Of a DNA stretch of 64,000 nt, positions 53,410 through 61,739 are shown one piece after another. How positions within the stretch are numbered: position 1 is the stretch's first letter; every line of letters begins with the position of its first letter. The stretch comes from Streptomyces vilmorinianum (GTDB lineage: Bacteria > Actinomycetota > Actinomycetes > Streptomycetales > Streptomycetaceae). A program made the position numbers and the translations under genes. Where the stretch lies: contig NZ_CP040244.1 in assembly GCF_005517195.1 (NCBI RefSeq), positions 6,280,001 through 6,344,000 of the forward strand. The letters are read 5' to 3'. The notes under the pieces are model-generated. The model was given only the letters and a program-made list of their open reading frames with translations, was not told the DNA's origin and made no database searches.

Positions 53410-53679
53410 GTGTTCCTGGAAGCCCTCGGCTCCGCCCTGCTCGGACTCGCCCTGGCCTGGGCCGCCGTGCACCGGCTGCCCGACCGCCTCCCCGCACGGG
53501 GGGTCGTCCTCACGACGGGCTCGCTGGGCGCCGTCTTCGGCGCCCTGGTGACCCATGGAGCCCTGGGCCCGGGTCACGCCCTGGCCACGCTCATCGGCGC
53601 GATCGCGATCGCGGCGGTCCTGCTCTCGCTGCTGATCCGTCCCGCCGCTCGCCGCCTGCGCCGATCAGCGGCGGCGTGA
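53410..53679 (+). CDS. Small two- to three-span membrane protein
   Basis: Protein of 89 residues with hydrophobic segments at about residues 3-20, 33-50 and 55-76 and a basic C-terminus. GTG 53410 has GAGGTG upstream. Family not recognised. Convergent with the ferritin-like gene across a short repeat. Confidence 0.65.
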   Translation: MFLEALGSALLGLALAWAAVHRLPDRLPARGVVLTTGSLGAVFGALVTHGALGPGHALATLIGAIAIAAVLLSLLIRPAARRLRRSAAA

Positions 53680-53701
53680 ACCGCGCCGCCGCTGACTGCG
53701 C

Positions 53702-53731
53702 CTGCGACTGCGACTGCGACTGCGACTGCGA
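53702..53731. repeat. Hexanucleotide tandem repeat (CTGCGA)5
   Basis: Five perfect copies of CTGCGA lie between the 3' ends of two convergent genes, nine bases before the stop codon of the ferritin-like gene. Confidence 0.95.
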
Positions 53732-53739
53732 CGAAACGG

Positions 53740-54474
53740 CTAGGCCGCCAGGCCGAGCGCCGCCATGCGCTTGGTGTGGGCCTCGGTGATCCGGGAGAAC
53801 ATCCGGCCGACCTCCGCGAGGTCGAAGCCGTCCGCCACACCACCGACGAGCATCGTGGAGAGCGCGTCGCGCTCGGCGACCACGCGCTGGGCCTGGGAGA
53901 GCGCCTCGCCCATCAGCCGGCGCGCCCACAGCGCGAGCCGCCCGCCGACCCGCGGGTCGGCCTCGATCGCGGCGCGGACCTTCTCCACGGCGAAGTTGCC
54001 GTGGCCCGTGTCGTCGAGCACCGACAGCACGAGCCGGCGCGTGTCGGAGTCCAGGCGGGCCGCGACCTCCCGGTAGAAGTCACTGGCGATCGAGTCGCCG
54101 ACATAGGCCTTGACCAGGCCCTCCAGCCAGTCGGACGGAGCGGTCTGGCGGTGGAAGTCGTCCAGCGCCTTGGCGAAGGGCTCCATCGCGGCGGTCGGCT
54201 CGGCGTCCACGGCGGCCAGCCGGTCGCGGAGCTGCTCGAAGTGGTGGAACTCGGCGGAGGCCATCTTCGCCAGCTCCGCCTTGTCCGCGAGGGTCGGCGC
54301 GAGCTTGGCGTCCTCGGCGAGCCGCTCGAAGGCCGCCAGCTCGCCGTAGGCCAGCGCGCCGAGCAGGTCGACGACCGCGGCGCGGTACTGCGGCTCGGCG
54401 GATGCCGTGGCCCAGTCCTGGGCGGCGATCCCGGTGGGCTCTTCGGCTGGTGTGGCGTTGTCAGACGTCTCCAT
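53740..54474 (-). CDS. Ferritin-like fold protein (Rv3210c family)
   Basis: Helical protein of 244 residues of the ferritin-like superfamily. Likely metal-site residues are in ALAYGELAAFERL and ASAEFHHFEQLRD, with a later DDTGHGNFAVEK. It resembles the tRNA-(MiaE)-like hydroxylase group in fold but the function is not known. ATG 54474 is used; an in-frame GTG three codons upstream is possible. It is divergent from the RhlE gene. Confidence 0.8.
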   Translation of the reverse strand: METSDNATPAEEPTGIAAQDWATASAEPQYRAAVVDLLGALAYGELAAFERLAEDAKLAPTLADKAELAKMASAEFHHFEQLRDRLAAVDAEPTAAMEPFAKALDDFHRQTAPSDWLEGLVKAYVGDSIASDFYREVAARLDSDTRRLVLSVLDDTGHGNFAVEKVRAAIEADPRVGGRLALWARRLMGEALSQAQRVVAERDALSTMLVGGVADGFDLAEVGRMFSRITEAHTKRMAALGLAA

Positions 54475-54650
54475 GAAGCGCACAATAGCCCGCTCTCCGG
54501 CCCGGGGAAGGCCCTGGTCAGTCACTGTGACCGCGCCCTCATCACGAATTCTCCCAACACACATGCGCGAATCCGGGGTACAGTGGTAAAGCGCCTGCTG
54601 AGTATGCGGACATGCTTTCGCACGTTCGGACGTATTCGGTGGGCCGACTC

Positions 54651-54872
54651 ATGAATGAGGATGCCCGGTCGGTGGCCCGACTGGCTCCGACCCGACAACC
54701 CTCCCCGCGCACCCGCAGGAGGGACCCTCAGCGGCACGACGCTCGAGCGACGGCAGTGGTCCCGCGCCACCCGGCTGTGATCCATTCGTCGATCCGGCCG
54801 GAAGTGACTCGGCACGGTACGACCCCCAGCGTTCGCCTCGCGCCGCGTCTCACAGAAGAGGCAGCACCCTGA
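54651..54872 (+). CDS. Possible leader ORF overlapping the rhlE start
   Basis: A frame of 73 codons (ATG 54651) rich in Arg, Pro and Thr ends with TGA overlapping the proposed CTG start of rhlE (CTGA). Its ribosome binding site is weak and its codon use does not prove coding. It may simply be part of the rhlE 5' leader, which spans the otherwise gene-free 394 bases upstream. Confidence 0.25.
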   Translation: MNEDARSVARLAPTRQPSPRTRRRDPQRHDARATAVVPRHPAVIHSSIRPEVTRHGTTPSVRLAPRLTEEAAP

Positions 54873-57088
54873 CTACGACTTTCCGAGACCTCGGAATCCT
54901 TCCCGAGACGGCCGAGGCGCTTGAAGCCGTCGGCATCGTCTCCCCCTTTCCCATCCAGGAGATGACCCTCCCGGTCGCGCTCTCCGGCTCCGACGTCATC
55001 GGCCAAGCCAAGACCGGCACCGGCAAGACGCTCGGCTTCGGTCTGCCGCTCCTGGAGCGCGTCACCGTCCCCGCGGACGTCGAGGCCGGCCGGGCCAAGC
55101 CCGAGCAGCTGACCGACGCCCCGCAGGCGCTGGTCGTCGTTCCGACCCGTGAGCTGTGCACCCAGGTCACCAACGACCTGCTGACCGCCGGCAAGGTCCG
55201 TAACGTCCGCGTGCTCGCCATCTACGGCGGCCGGGCGTACGAGCCCCAGGTCGAGGCGCTCAAGAAGGGCGTCGACGTGATCGTCGGCACCCCGGGCCGC
55301 CTGCTCGACCTGGCCGGCCAGCGCAAGCTCGACCTGTCGCACGTCAAGGCCCTCGTCCTGGACGAGGCCGACGAGATGCTCGACCTGGGCTTCCTGCCCG
55401 ACGTCGAGAAGATCATCAACATGCTTCCGGCGAAGCGTCAGACCATGCTGTTCTCGGCGACCATGCCGGGCGCCGTCATCGGTCTGGCCCGTCGCTACAT
55501 GTCGCAGCCCACGCACATCCGCGCCACCGCGCCGGACGACGAGGGCGTGACCGTCGCCAACATCACGCAGCGCGTCTACCGCGCGCACTCCATGGACAAG
55601 CCGGAGCTGATCTCCCGTGTCCTGCAGGCCAACGGCCGCGGGCTCGCGATGATCTTCTGCCGTACGAAGCGCACGGCGGCCGACATCGCCGAGCAGCTGG
55701 AGCGGCGCGGCTTCGCGTCCGGCGCGGTCCACGGCGACCTCGGTCAGGGCGCCCGCGAGCAGGCCCTGCGCGCGTTCCGCAACGGCAAGGTCGACGTGCT
55801 CGTCTGCACCGACGTCGCCGCGCGCGGCATCGACGTCGAGGGCGTCACGCACGTCATCAACTACCAGTCGCCGGAGGACGAGAAGACGTTCCTCCACCGC
55901 GTGGGCCGCACCGGCCGCGCGGGCGCGAAGGGTACGGCGGTGACGCTGGTCGACTGGGACGACATCCCGCGCTGGCAGCTGATCAACAAGGCGCTGGGTC
56001 TGGACTTCCACGACCCGGTCGAGACCTACTCCAGCTCCCCGCACCTCTACGAGGAGCTGGACATCCCCGCGGGCACCAAGGGCGTCCTGCCCCGCACCGA
56101 GCGGACCCGTGCGGGTCTGGGCGCGGAGGAGCTGGAGGACCTGGGCGAGCCCGGTGGCCGTGGTGGCCGTGGCCGCAAGCAGGCCGCCGCCCCGGTGGCC
56201 GAGGAGCGCCCGGCCCGTACGCGCGCCCCGCGTCAGCGCCGCCGTACGCGTGGAGGCACCGCGCTGGAGGAGTCGGCGGCTGCCGTCACCACCACCACCG
56301 CCGCCCCGGTCGCGGAGGACGCCCCCGCGGAGCCGCGCACCCCGCGCCGCCGTCGCCGTACCCGTACGGGCGCCGCGTCGAGCGCGCCGGTCGTCGAGGC
56401 CCCGAAGGCCTCCGCCGCTCCGGTGACTCGCGTGGCTCAGGTGGCTCAGGTGGCCTCCGTGGTCGCGCAGGCCACGCCGGTGGACGAGGCCCCCAAGGCC
56501 CCGCGCCGTCGCCGTGCGCGTGTCGTGAAGCCCGAGGAGAGCGTGTCCTTCCAGACCGTGGAGACGGCCGCCGCCGCCCTCGCGGTGGCCGAGCCGGTCG
56601 TCGAGCCGGTCGTCGCACCGGTGGCCGAGACGGTCGCCGAGGAGCCCAAGAAGGCCCCGCGCCGCCGTACCGCCAAGAAGGCCGTCGCCGCCGAGGCCCC
56701 GGCCGTCGAGGCTGCCGAGGCCGTCGCGGTCGTCGAGGAGCCCAAGAAGGCTCCCCGCCGCCGTACCGCCAAGAAGGCCGTCGCCGCCGAGGCCCCTGCG
56801 GTCGAGGCCCCTGCGGTCGAGGCTGCCGAGGCCGTCGCGGTCGTCGAGGCTGTCGAGGAGGCCCCCAAGGCCCCCCGTCGCCGTACGACCAAGAAGGCCG
56901 TCGCCGCCGAGGCCCCCGACGCCTCGGAGCCGAAGGCGGCCCCGCGCCGCCGTACGGTGAAGAAGGCGACCGCCGCTCCGGCGGAGGCCACCGAGACCGC
57001 CGAGACCACCGGGACCGCCGCCGAGGCTCCCAAGTCCCCGCGCCGTCGCACGACCAAGAAGGCCGCGGCCGCCAAGACCGAGAGCTGA
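54869..57088 (+). CDS. rhlE: RhlE-type DEAD-box RNA helicase with long basic repeat tail
   Basis: ATP-dependent RNA helicase of 739 residues. Core motifs are intact: AKTGTGKT (I), PTREL (Ia), TPGRLLD (Ib), DEADEM (II), SATMP (III), VHGDLGQ, and HRVGRTGRAG (VI). From about residue 410 the tail is disordered and basic; residues 590-737 hold at least five repeats of the type KAPRRRTAKKAVAAEAP, like histone H1 tails, likely for RNA or ribosome binding. No ATG or GTG opens the conserved N-terminus; CTG 54869 gives TTTFRDLGILPET, with AGAGG upstream, so a CTG start is likely. ATG 54962 would delete the Q-motif. Confidence 0.88.
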   Translation: MTTTFRDLGILPETAEALEAVGIVSPFPIQEMTLPVALSGSDVIGQAKTGTGKTLGFGLPLLERVTVPADVEAGRAKPEQLTDAPQALVVVPTRELCTQVTNDLLTAGKVRNVRVLAIYGGRAYEPQVEALKKGVDVIVGTPGRLLDLAGQRKLDLSHVKALVLDEADEMLDLGFLPDVEKIINMLPAKRQTMLFSATMPGAVIGLARRYMSQPTHIRATAPDDEGVTVANITQRVYRAHSMDKPELISRVLQANGRGLAMIFCRTKRTAADIAEQLERRGFASGAVHGDLGQGAREQALRAFRNGKVDVLVCTDVAARGIDVEGVTHVINYQSPEDEKTFLHRVGRTGRAGAKGTAVTLVDWDDIPRWQLINKALGLDFHDPVETYSSSPHLYEELDIPAGTKGVLPRTERTRAGLGAEELEDLGEPGGRGGRGRKQAAAPVAEERPARTRAPRQRRRTRGGTALEESAAAVTTTTAAPVAEDAPAEPRTPRRRRRTRTGAASSAPVVEAPKASAAPVTRVAQVAQVASVVAQATPVDEAPKAPRRRRARVVKPEESVSFQTVETAAAALAVAEPVVEPVVAPVAETVAEEPKKAPRRRTAKKAVAAEAPAVEAAEAVAVVEEPKKAPRRRTAKKAVAAEAPAVEAPAVEAAEAVAVVEAVEEAPKAPRRRTTKKAVAAEAPDASEPKAAPRRRTVKKATAAPAEATETAETTGTAAEAPKSPRRRTTKKAAAAKTES

Positions 57089-57110
57089 CGCGTCGTCGCA
57101 CCGCCCTTCA

Positions 57111-57142
57111 GCGGCCCGGCCCCTCCCCGGGGGCCGGGCCGC
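57111..57142 (+). terminator. Terminator after rhlE
   Basis: A perfect 12-base-pair stem, GCGGCCCGGCCC and its complement, with an 8-base loop. Confidence 0.8.
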
Positions 57143-57184
57143 CGTGCTGTCCGGGCCCTTCTGAACAGCGGTTAAAGTCCCTCT

Positions 57185-58045
57185 ATGAGCAAGCCCCGGT
57201 CCCTGGCACTGCCACCGCGCACCCGTGCCTACCGGCTCGTGACCGCGCGCGGCGACTTCGCCGTCCTGGACACCGCGCCCCAGGGCGAGCCCCGTGGCAC
57301 GGTGCTGCTGCTGCCCGGCTACACCGGCAGCAAGGAGGACTTCCTCGCGCTGCTCGGCCCGCTGAGCGACGCCGGGTACCGGGCGGTCGCGGTCGACGGC
57401 CGGGGACAGCACGAGAGCCCGGGGCCGCGGCACCGGTCCGCGTACACCCGGCGCGCGCTGGCGCTCGACGCCATCTCCCAGGCGGCCGCGCTCGGGGACG
57501 GTTCCGTGCATCTGCTGGGGCACTCGTTCGGCGGGGTGGTGGCGCGGGGGGCGGCGCTGCTTGCGCCGGAGTCGTTCCGCTCGCTGACCCTGCTCTCCTC
57601 AGGCCCCGGCCCGGTCGCCCGCCCGCAGCGCATCCGGGTCCGGGTGCTGCGCGGCGCGCTCGCGGTGCTGCCCAAGGAGCGGGTGTGGCGGGCGACGCGG
57701 TGGCTGGACAGCCGCGGCGAGGAGCCCGGGGTGACGGACCCGCCGGAGATCGTGATGTTCCTGCGGCGCCGCTGGATGCGTACCCGGGTCGTCCAACTCG
57801 CGGTGGCGGGGCGGCTGTTGAGGCGCGACCGGGACGGGCACGCCCAGCTGGCCCAGCTCACCGTGCCGCTGCACATCGCGTACGGGGACGAGGAGATGGT
57901 CTGGCCCGTGGTCGGCCTCGCGGAGGTGGCGCTGCGGACGGGGGCCCATCACACGGTGGTCGTGGGCGCGGGCCACTCCCCCAACGTGTCCCATCCCCAG
58001 GAACTGGCGGACCGGCTCGTCGCGTTCTGGGAGCGGTGCCCGTAG
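57185..58045 (+). CDS. Alpha/beta hydrolase (lysophospholipase-like)
   Basis: Hydrolase of 286 residues with LLLPGYTGSKEDF (oxyanion), GHSFGGVVARG (nucleophile), YGDEEMVWP (acid) and GAGHSPNVS (histidine). It is not closely similar to the other hydrolases in this window. Substrate unknown. Its stop codon lies ten bases before the IS element, whose insertion has left it intact. Confidence 0.87.
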   Translation: MSKPRSLALPPRTRAYRLVTARGDFAVLDTAPQGEPRGTVLLLPGYTGSKEDFLALLGPLSDAGYRAVAVDGRGQHESPGPRHRSAYTRRALALDAISQAAALGDGSVHLLGHSFGGVVARGAALLAPESFRSLTLLSSGPGPVARPQRIRVRVLRGALAVLPKERVWRATRWLDSRGEEPGVTDPPEIVMFLRRRWMRTRVVQLAVAGRLLRRDRDGHAQLAQLTVPLHIAYGDEEMVWPVVGLAEVALRTGAHHTVVVGAGHSPNVSHPQELADRLVAFWERCP

Positions 58046-58055
58046 CCCGCCGCTA

Positions 58056-58085
58056 GTGCTGCGACCGGAAACGATCACCGGGTTG
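58056..58085 (+). repeat. Left terminal inverted repeat of the IS630-like element
   Basis: Thirty bases starting GTGCTGCGACCGGAAACGAT; 28 match the right end in inverted orientation. TA precedes it at 58054-58055. Confidence 0.88.
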
Positions 58086-58174
58086 GGGCTGATGCTCCTC
58101 ATGGCCCTCTTGCGGGTGGTCGGACGGTAGATTCGCTCTGCGGCCCGAGGCTCCGAGTCCAGGTGTGAGGGATC

Positions 58175-59044
58175 ATGAATCGCGACAGGACCGCCTACGT
58201 CACTGGTTCGGTGGTCTCGAAGGATGGCACGGTCCTCGGCTACCGGCGGCTGGGTGATGGTCCGCCGGTCGTGCTTGTGCACGGATCGATGATGTCCTCG
58301 TACAACTTCATGAAGTTGGGTACGGCCCTTGCTCGGGACTTCACCGTCTACCTTCCCGACCGCAGAGGCCGGGGCCTGAGCGGGCCCTACGGACCGGCCT
58401 TCACACTGCAGCGGGCCGCCGAGGACGTGCAGGCCCTCATGGACGCCGCCCACGCCCGCCGCGTCTTCGCCCTCAGTGCCGGCGCCAACGCTGTCCTGCA
58501 GTGGGCACTCACCGCACCGGAGGAGTGCAAGATCGCCCTCTACGAGCCGCCCTTGCCCGTGGGCGGCTCACGGCTCGCCGCCTGGCTGCCCCGCTACGAC
58601 AGCGAGATGCACCACAATCGCCCGGGTGCCGCCATGGTTACCGTCGCCAAGGGCACCAAAGACTCGCGCCTCCTGCAGGTCCTGCCCAGGCCTGTGGCCG
58701 TGCCCCTGATGGACTTCGCGATGCGCGCCCAGGCCAGGCAGGCCCACACCGACGAGGTACCGCTCATCGACCTCATCGCGACCATGCACCACGACGCCCA
58801 GCTCGTCCTCGGCGCGGAAGGGCTCATCGCGGCGTCCACGGCCGTGCGCGCCGACGTGCTCCTGCTCGGCGGCGGCCGCAGCCCCCGCTACCTCAAGGAC
58901 GCCCTCGACGCACTGCACGCCGCCATCCCCCGCAGCCGCACAACCCGGCTGCGCGGCGTCGGCCACCTCGCCGCCGACAACGGCGGACAGCCCGGCCGCG
59001 TCGCCCGCGCCCTGCGTGGCTACTTCTCCGACCCACCCCCGTGA
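58175..59044 (+). CDS. Passenger alpha/beta hydrolase inside the IS630-like element
   Basis: Hydrolase of 289 residues: LVHGSMMSSYNF (oxyanion region), LPDRRGRGLSG, the nucleophile elbow ALSAGANAVL, and GVGHLAADNG near the C-terminus. The elbow reads SAGA, with a serine in place. ATG 58175 has GTGAGGG upstream. It lies in the space between the left end and the transposase fragment, so it travels with the element. Its substrate is unknown; many small hydrolases of this kind are associated with detoxification or esterase activity. Confidence 0.8.
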   Translation: MNRDRTAYVTGSVVSKDGTVLGYRRLGDGPPVVLVHGSMMSSYNFMKLGTALARDFTVYLPDRRGRGLSGPYGPAFTLQRAAEDVQALMDAAHARRVFALSAGANAVLQWALTAPEECKIALYEPPLPVGGSRLAAWLPRYDSEMHHNRPGAAMVTVAKGTKDSRLLQVLPRPVAVPLMDFAMRAQARQAHTDEVPLIDLIATMHHDAQLVLGAEGLIAASTAVRADVLLLGGGRSPRYLKDALDALHAAIPRSRTTRLRGVGHLAADNGGQPGRVARALRGYFSDPPP

Positions 59045-59226
59045 GGGAAAGGCCAGGCCGACCGTCAGGCCGAGGCGACCAGTGGCCGTCCGTCCGGGCG
59101 GGCCACGCGGATCGACCTGAGCGCGGCCCAGGTGGGTTACGTCACTCCGTGGGTGCGGTGAAGGTCGCCGATCCGTATCGGACGGGCCCGATTGCGCCGC
59201 AGGTGAGCGGCAGGCTTGCGGACCGA

Positions 59227-59619
59227 TCAACACGTGAAGGGCTTGCCCAGCTTGGTCGGCCGGGTGGTGGCCGTCTGGAAGACGAACTCCTCATCGCCGG
59301 AGTCAGCAGGCGGCGACGGACTGCCGCCCACCGAGGGTCCAGGCAGGCCAGGCCGATCTCGTTGAAGCGATGGATCACGTCGCGGACCGTGTCCTCGTTC
59401 GCCTGCGCGAGCCTCGCGATCACCCGGGACGCTGTTCCCGCCCGCCGAGGCCAGCTGCATCATCGCCCGGCGGAACCGCACCGTACTGGTACCGCCCGCC
59501 GCACGATCCGCTGCAGCTTCTGCCCCTCCTGCTCCGTCAGCCCGCGGCGCGCCCTGACCGGCCCTGCCATTCCGCCTCCCCACACCGATCGGACGTGTCG
59601 TCATATCCAACCGTCGCAA
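59227..59619 (-). pseudogene. IS630-family transposase fragment, frameshifted
   Basis: Pieces of an IS630-type transposase N-terminus appear in two frames: VRFRRAMMQLASAGGN, then in the other frame NEDTVRDVIHRFNEIGLACL, then back to TATTRPTKLGKPFT, after which a stop follows. At least two frameshifts are needed to read it. The catalytic DDE part, which should follow, is missing. Confidence 0.85.
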
Positions 59620-59632
59620 GGTCAGTCAGCAG

Positions 59633-59662
59633 CAACCCGGTGATCGCTTCCGGTCACAGCAC
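59633..59662 (-). repeat. Right terminal inverted repeat of the IS630-like element
   Basis: Thirty bases, inverted partner of 58056-58085 with two mismatches. TA follows at 59663-59664, and these three bases (CTA on the plus strand) form the TAG stop codon of the NYN gene. Confidence 0.88.
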
Positions 59663-60600
59663 TAGAACTGTGCCTGAACGTGCTGCCAGAAGCCGTCCCG
59701 CAGCGCCCGGCGCAGCGCCGCGTGCCCGCGCAGGGAGCGGCTGAGGAGCTTCTCCGCCTCGATGAGCAGGTCCTGGTCGACCGGCCCCGGCAGATACGGA
59801 TGTCCGGGCAGCAGCTCCGCCAGCGCGTCGCGGCCGCGCTCGGCGAGCCAGGTCGCCGCGATCTGGGCGCCGATGAAGCGGACCTCGTCGCGCGAGGGCG
59901 GCGGCTCGCCCTCGTTCTCGTACGTGGTGACGGGCCGTCGGGTGACGTACGGGCGGCAGAAGTCGAGGTCGAAGGTGCGCTGGCTGTCGACCTCCCAGAG
60001 CAGCGGCTCCGCCTGGTTGCGCCCCTCGGCGGCCTCGATGCCCCAGAGGTGGACGCGCGCCCCGTACCCCTGGGCCGCCTCGACGGCCGAGACGAGGTCC
60101 TCGTCGCCGCCGACGAGGGCGGCGTCGCTGATGGCGCGGTGGCGGGCGAGGGACTCCAGATCCGTGCGGATGAGGGAGTCGACGCCCTTCTGCTGGTTGT
60201 TGGCGTTGAGGTTGCCGAGCCGGACCTTGACGTCGGGGAGCTCGGCGATCGACTGCTGCTCGGGGGTGTGGATGCGGCGGCGGGCGCCGTCGTACCAGTA
60301 GACGCGCAGCAGCCGGCTGTCCGCGAAGATCGTGCGGGCCTTGTCGATGAAGGCCTCGATCATCCCCTCGGCGTCGAGGTCGAAGGAGCGCCGGTCCTCG
60401 GTGCCCGCGACCAGCAACCCGGCCGCAGCATAGACATAACCTGCGTCGACGAAGATGGCATGAGTCGAAGGGGTTTTGGCTACTTCGGCCAGCATCCGCT
60501 GGAGGAGCTCATTGGTGCGCTCCAGGCGGGCGCCGAGGTCACGGACCTGGCCGCGGAGCGGGTCGCCGGGCGTCGTCTGAGGTGTCTCTGCGTCGTTCAT
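59662..60600 (-). CDS. NYN-domain (PIN-like) protein, putative RNase
   Basis: Protein of 312 residues. The NYN/PIN-like nuclease domain lies at about residues 45-200, with IFVDAGYVYAAAG, GVDSLIRTDL and ALVGGDEDL providing the acidic residues. The C-terminal 100 residues form a second helical domain (LOTUS-like, uncertain) starting near PSRDEVRFIGAQ. ATG 60600 has GAGG upstream. The last base of its TAG stop codon is the first base of the IS element. Confidence 0.85.
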   Translation of the reverse strand: MNDAETPQTTPGDPLRGQVRDLGARLERTNELLQRMLAEVAKTPSTHAIFVDAGYVYAAAGLLVAGTEDRRSFDLDAEGMIEAFIDKARTIFADSRLLRVYWYDGARRRIHTPEQQSIAELPDVKVRLGNLNANNQQKGVDSLIRTDLESLARHRAISDAALVGGDEDLVSAVEAAQGYGARVHLWGIEAAEGRNQAEPLLWEVDSQRTFDLDFCRPYVTRRPVTTYENEGEPPPSRDEVRFIGAQIAATWLAERGRDALAELLPGHPYLPGPVDQDLLIEAEKLLSRSLRGHAALRRALRDGFWQHVQAQF

Positions 60601-60782
60601 ACCGGCCTCATTCTCCGCCGGTCCCGGCCCTGCGGCCAACCCTCGTACCCGTTAGTAGTTAGTCATCCGAAAAATTTCCTTAGCGTAGGGAATGTTTGCA
60701 GGATGCATCTCGTTGGACCTGTACGTATCACGCACCGCAGTTCTCCAACAGGAGGATCAACTCCAGACGAAGGGAGAAGCCC

Positions 60783-60935
60783 ATGCGCTTCGAAATCCTG
60801 CGACTCGACGACATCGACGGCACGCCTGTCGATCGGACCGTCGTGGACGCCGCCTCCGTCAATCGGATCGTGCAGCAGGCCGCTTCGATCGGCCAGCGCA
60901 TCTGGATCCGCCCGGCCGAGACCTCGGCCTCATAA
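60783..60935 (+). CDS. Small conserved protein, 50 residues
   Basis: Begins MRFEILRLDDIDGTPVDRTV and ends RPAETSAS, with a good ribosome binding site, AAGGGAGAA. I recall near-identical small proteins in many Streptomyces but know of no function. An AT-rich patch at about 60650-60700 upstream is a likely promoter region for this gene, the divergent NYN gene, or both. Confidence 0.75.
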   Translation: MRFEILRLDDIDGTPVDRTVVDAASVNRIVQQAASIGQRIWIRPAETSAS

Positions 60936-60957
60936 CAGGCAGCCGCTTGAGCGCACC

Positions 60958-61002
60958 GCGCCCCCGCATGGACTCCGTGAACCGGAATCCGTACGGGGGC
61001 GC
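60958..61002. terminator. Bidirectional terminator between the small gene and marC
   Basis: A stem of GCGCCCCCG against CGGGGGCGC extends inward through GGACTCCG / CGGAATCC with one mismatch. It lies between convergent genes. Confidence 0.7.
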
Positions 61003-61035
61003 AGTGGTGTGTGGAGCCTGGAGCCTGGACCCTGG

Positions 61036-61641
61036 CTAGGCCCCCTGGATCACCTGGGTGACGCCGTTGATGATCTGCTGCACGGCGATGGCCGAGAGCA
61101 TCATGCCGGCGAGCCGGGTCACGAGCACGACACCGCCGTCCTTGATGACACGGATGATCAGCAGCGAGTACCGCATGGTCAGCCAGAGGACGACGTGCAT
61201 GGCGACGATCGCGGCCCAGACCGAGACCTGCGCGCCGACCCCGTCGGCGTGCTGCACGGCGAGAATCACCGACACGATGGCGCCCGGCCCGGCGAGCAGC
61301 GGCATGCCGAGGGGGACGAGGGCGACGTTGACGTCCTTGGTCTGCTTGGGCTCGTCGGTCTTGCCGGTGAGCAGGTCGAGCGCGATGAGCAGCAGGAGGA
61401 GACCGCCGGCGATCATCAGCGCGGGGACGGACACGTGGAGGTAGGCGAGGATCTGCTGCCCGAGGATCCCGAAGACGGTGATGACACCGAAGGCCACGGC
61501 GACGGCCTGCCAGGCCATCCGCCGCTGGACCTTGGCGGGGCGGCCGGAGGTGAGGGCGAGGAAGATCGGGGTGATCCCGGGGGGATCCATGATCACAAAA
61601 AGGGTCAGAAAGAGCGAGCCGAAGACGGCGACGTCGAACAC
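61036..61641 (-). CDS. MarC family membrane protein
   Basis: Protein of 201 residues with six hydrophobic segments (about residues 3-22, 43-62, 70-90, 112-135, 142-160 and 175-195), the MarC/UPF0056 pattern. Typical motifs are MDPPGITPIFLAL and PLGMPLLAGPGAI. GTG 61641 begins the protein. The function of MarC is unclear; it was once linked to multidrug resistance. The repeat array lies directly upstream. Confidence 0.9.
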   Translation of the reverse strand: MFDVAVFGSLFLTLFVIMDPPGITPIFLALTSGRPAKVQRRMAWQAVAVAFGVITVFGILGQQILAYLHVSVPALMIAGGLLLLLIALDLLTGKTDEPKQTKDVNVALVPLGMPLLAGPGAIVSVILAVQHADGVGAQVSVWAAIVAMHVVLWLTMRYSLLIIRVIKDGGVVLVTRLAGMMLSAIAVQQIINGVTQVIQGA

Positions 61642-61739
61642 GGTGAGCCTTGCGATGTGGGGTGTACGAGGGGATAGGGGGTTGGGGTGTGGATGCCCTC
61701 ACGGGACGGCGCCCCGGGCGACCACGGCCGGGCCTCCAG

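Larger units (their letters stand above)
58056..59662. mobile_element. Decayed IS630-like element carrying a hydrolase gene
   Basis: The element is 1607 bases long and bounded by 30-base terminal inverted repeats matching at 28 positions. It is flanked on both sides by TA, the target duplication of the IS630/Tc1 group. Inside are an intact alpha/beta hydrolase gene and a frameshifted fragment of an IS630-type transposase. With no complete transposase it cannot move by itself. It sits between a hydrolase and the NYN-domain gene. Confidence 0.82.

Noticed and set aside
58056..59662. Composite transposon with two IS copies
   Set aside because: Only single 30-base ends are present at each side and one transposase fragment lies inside, so it is one element with cargo rather than two flanking IS copies.
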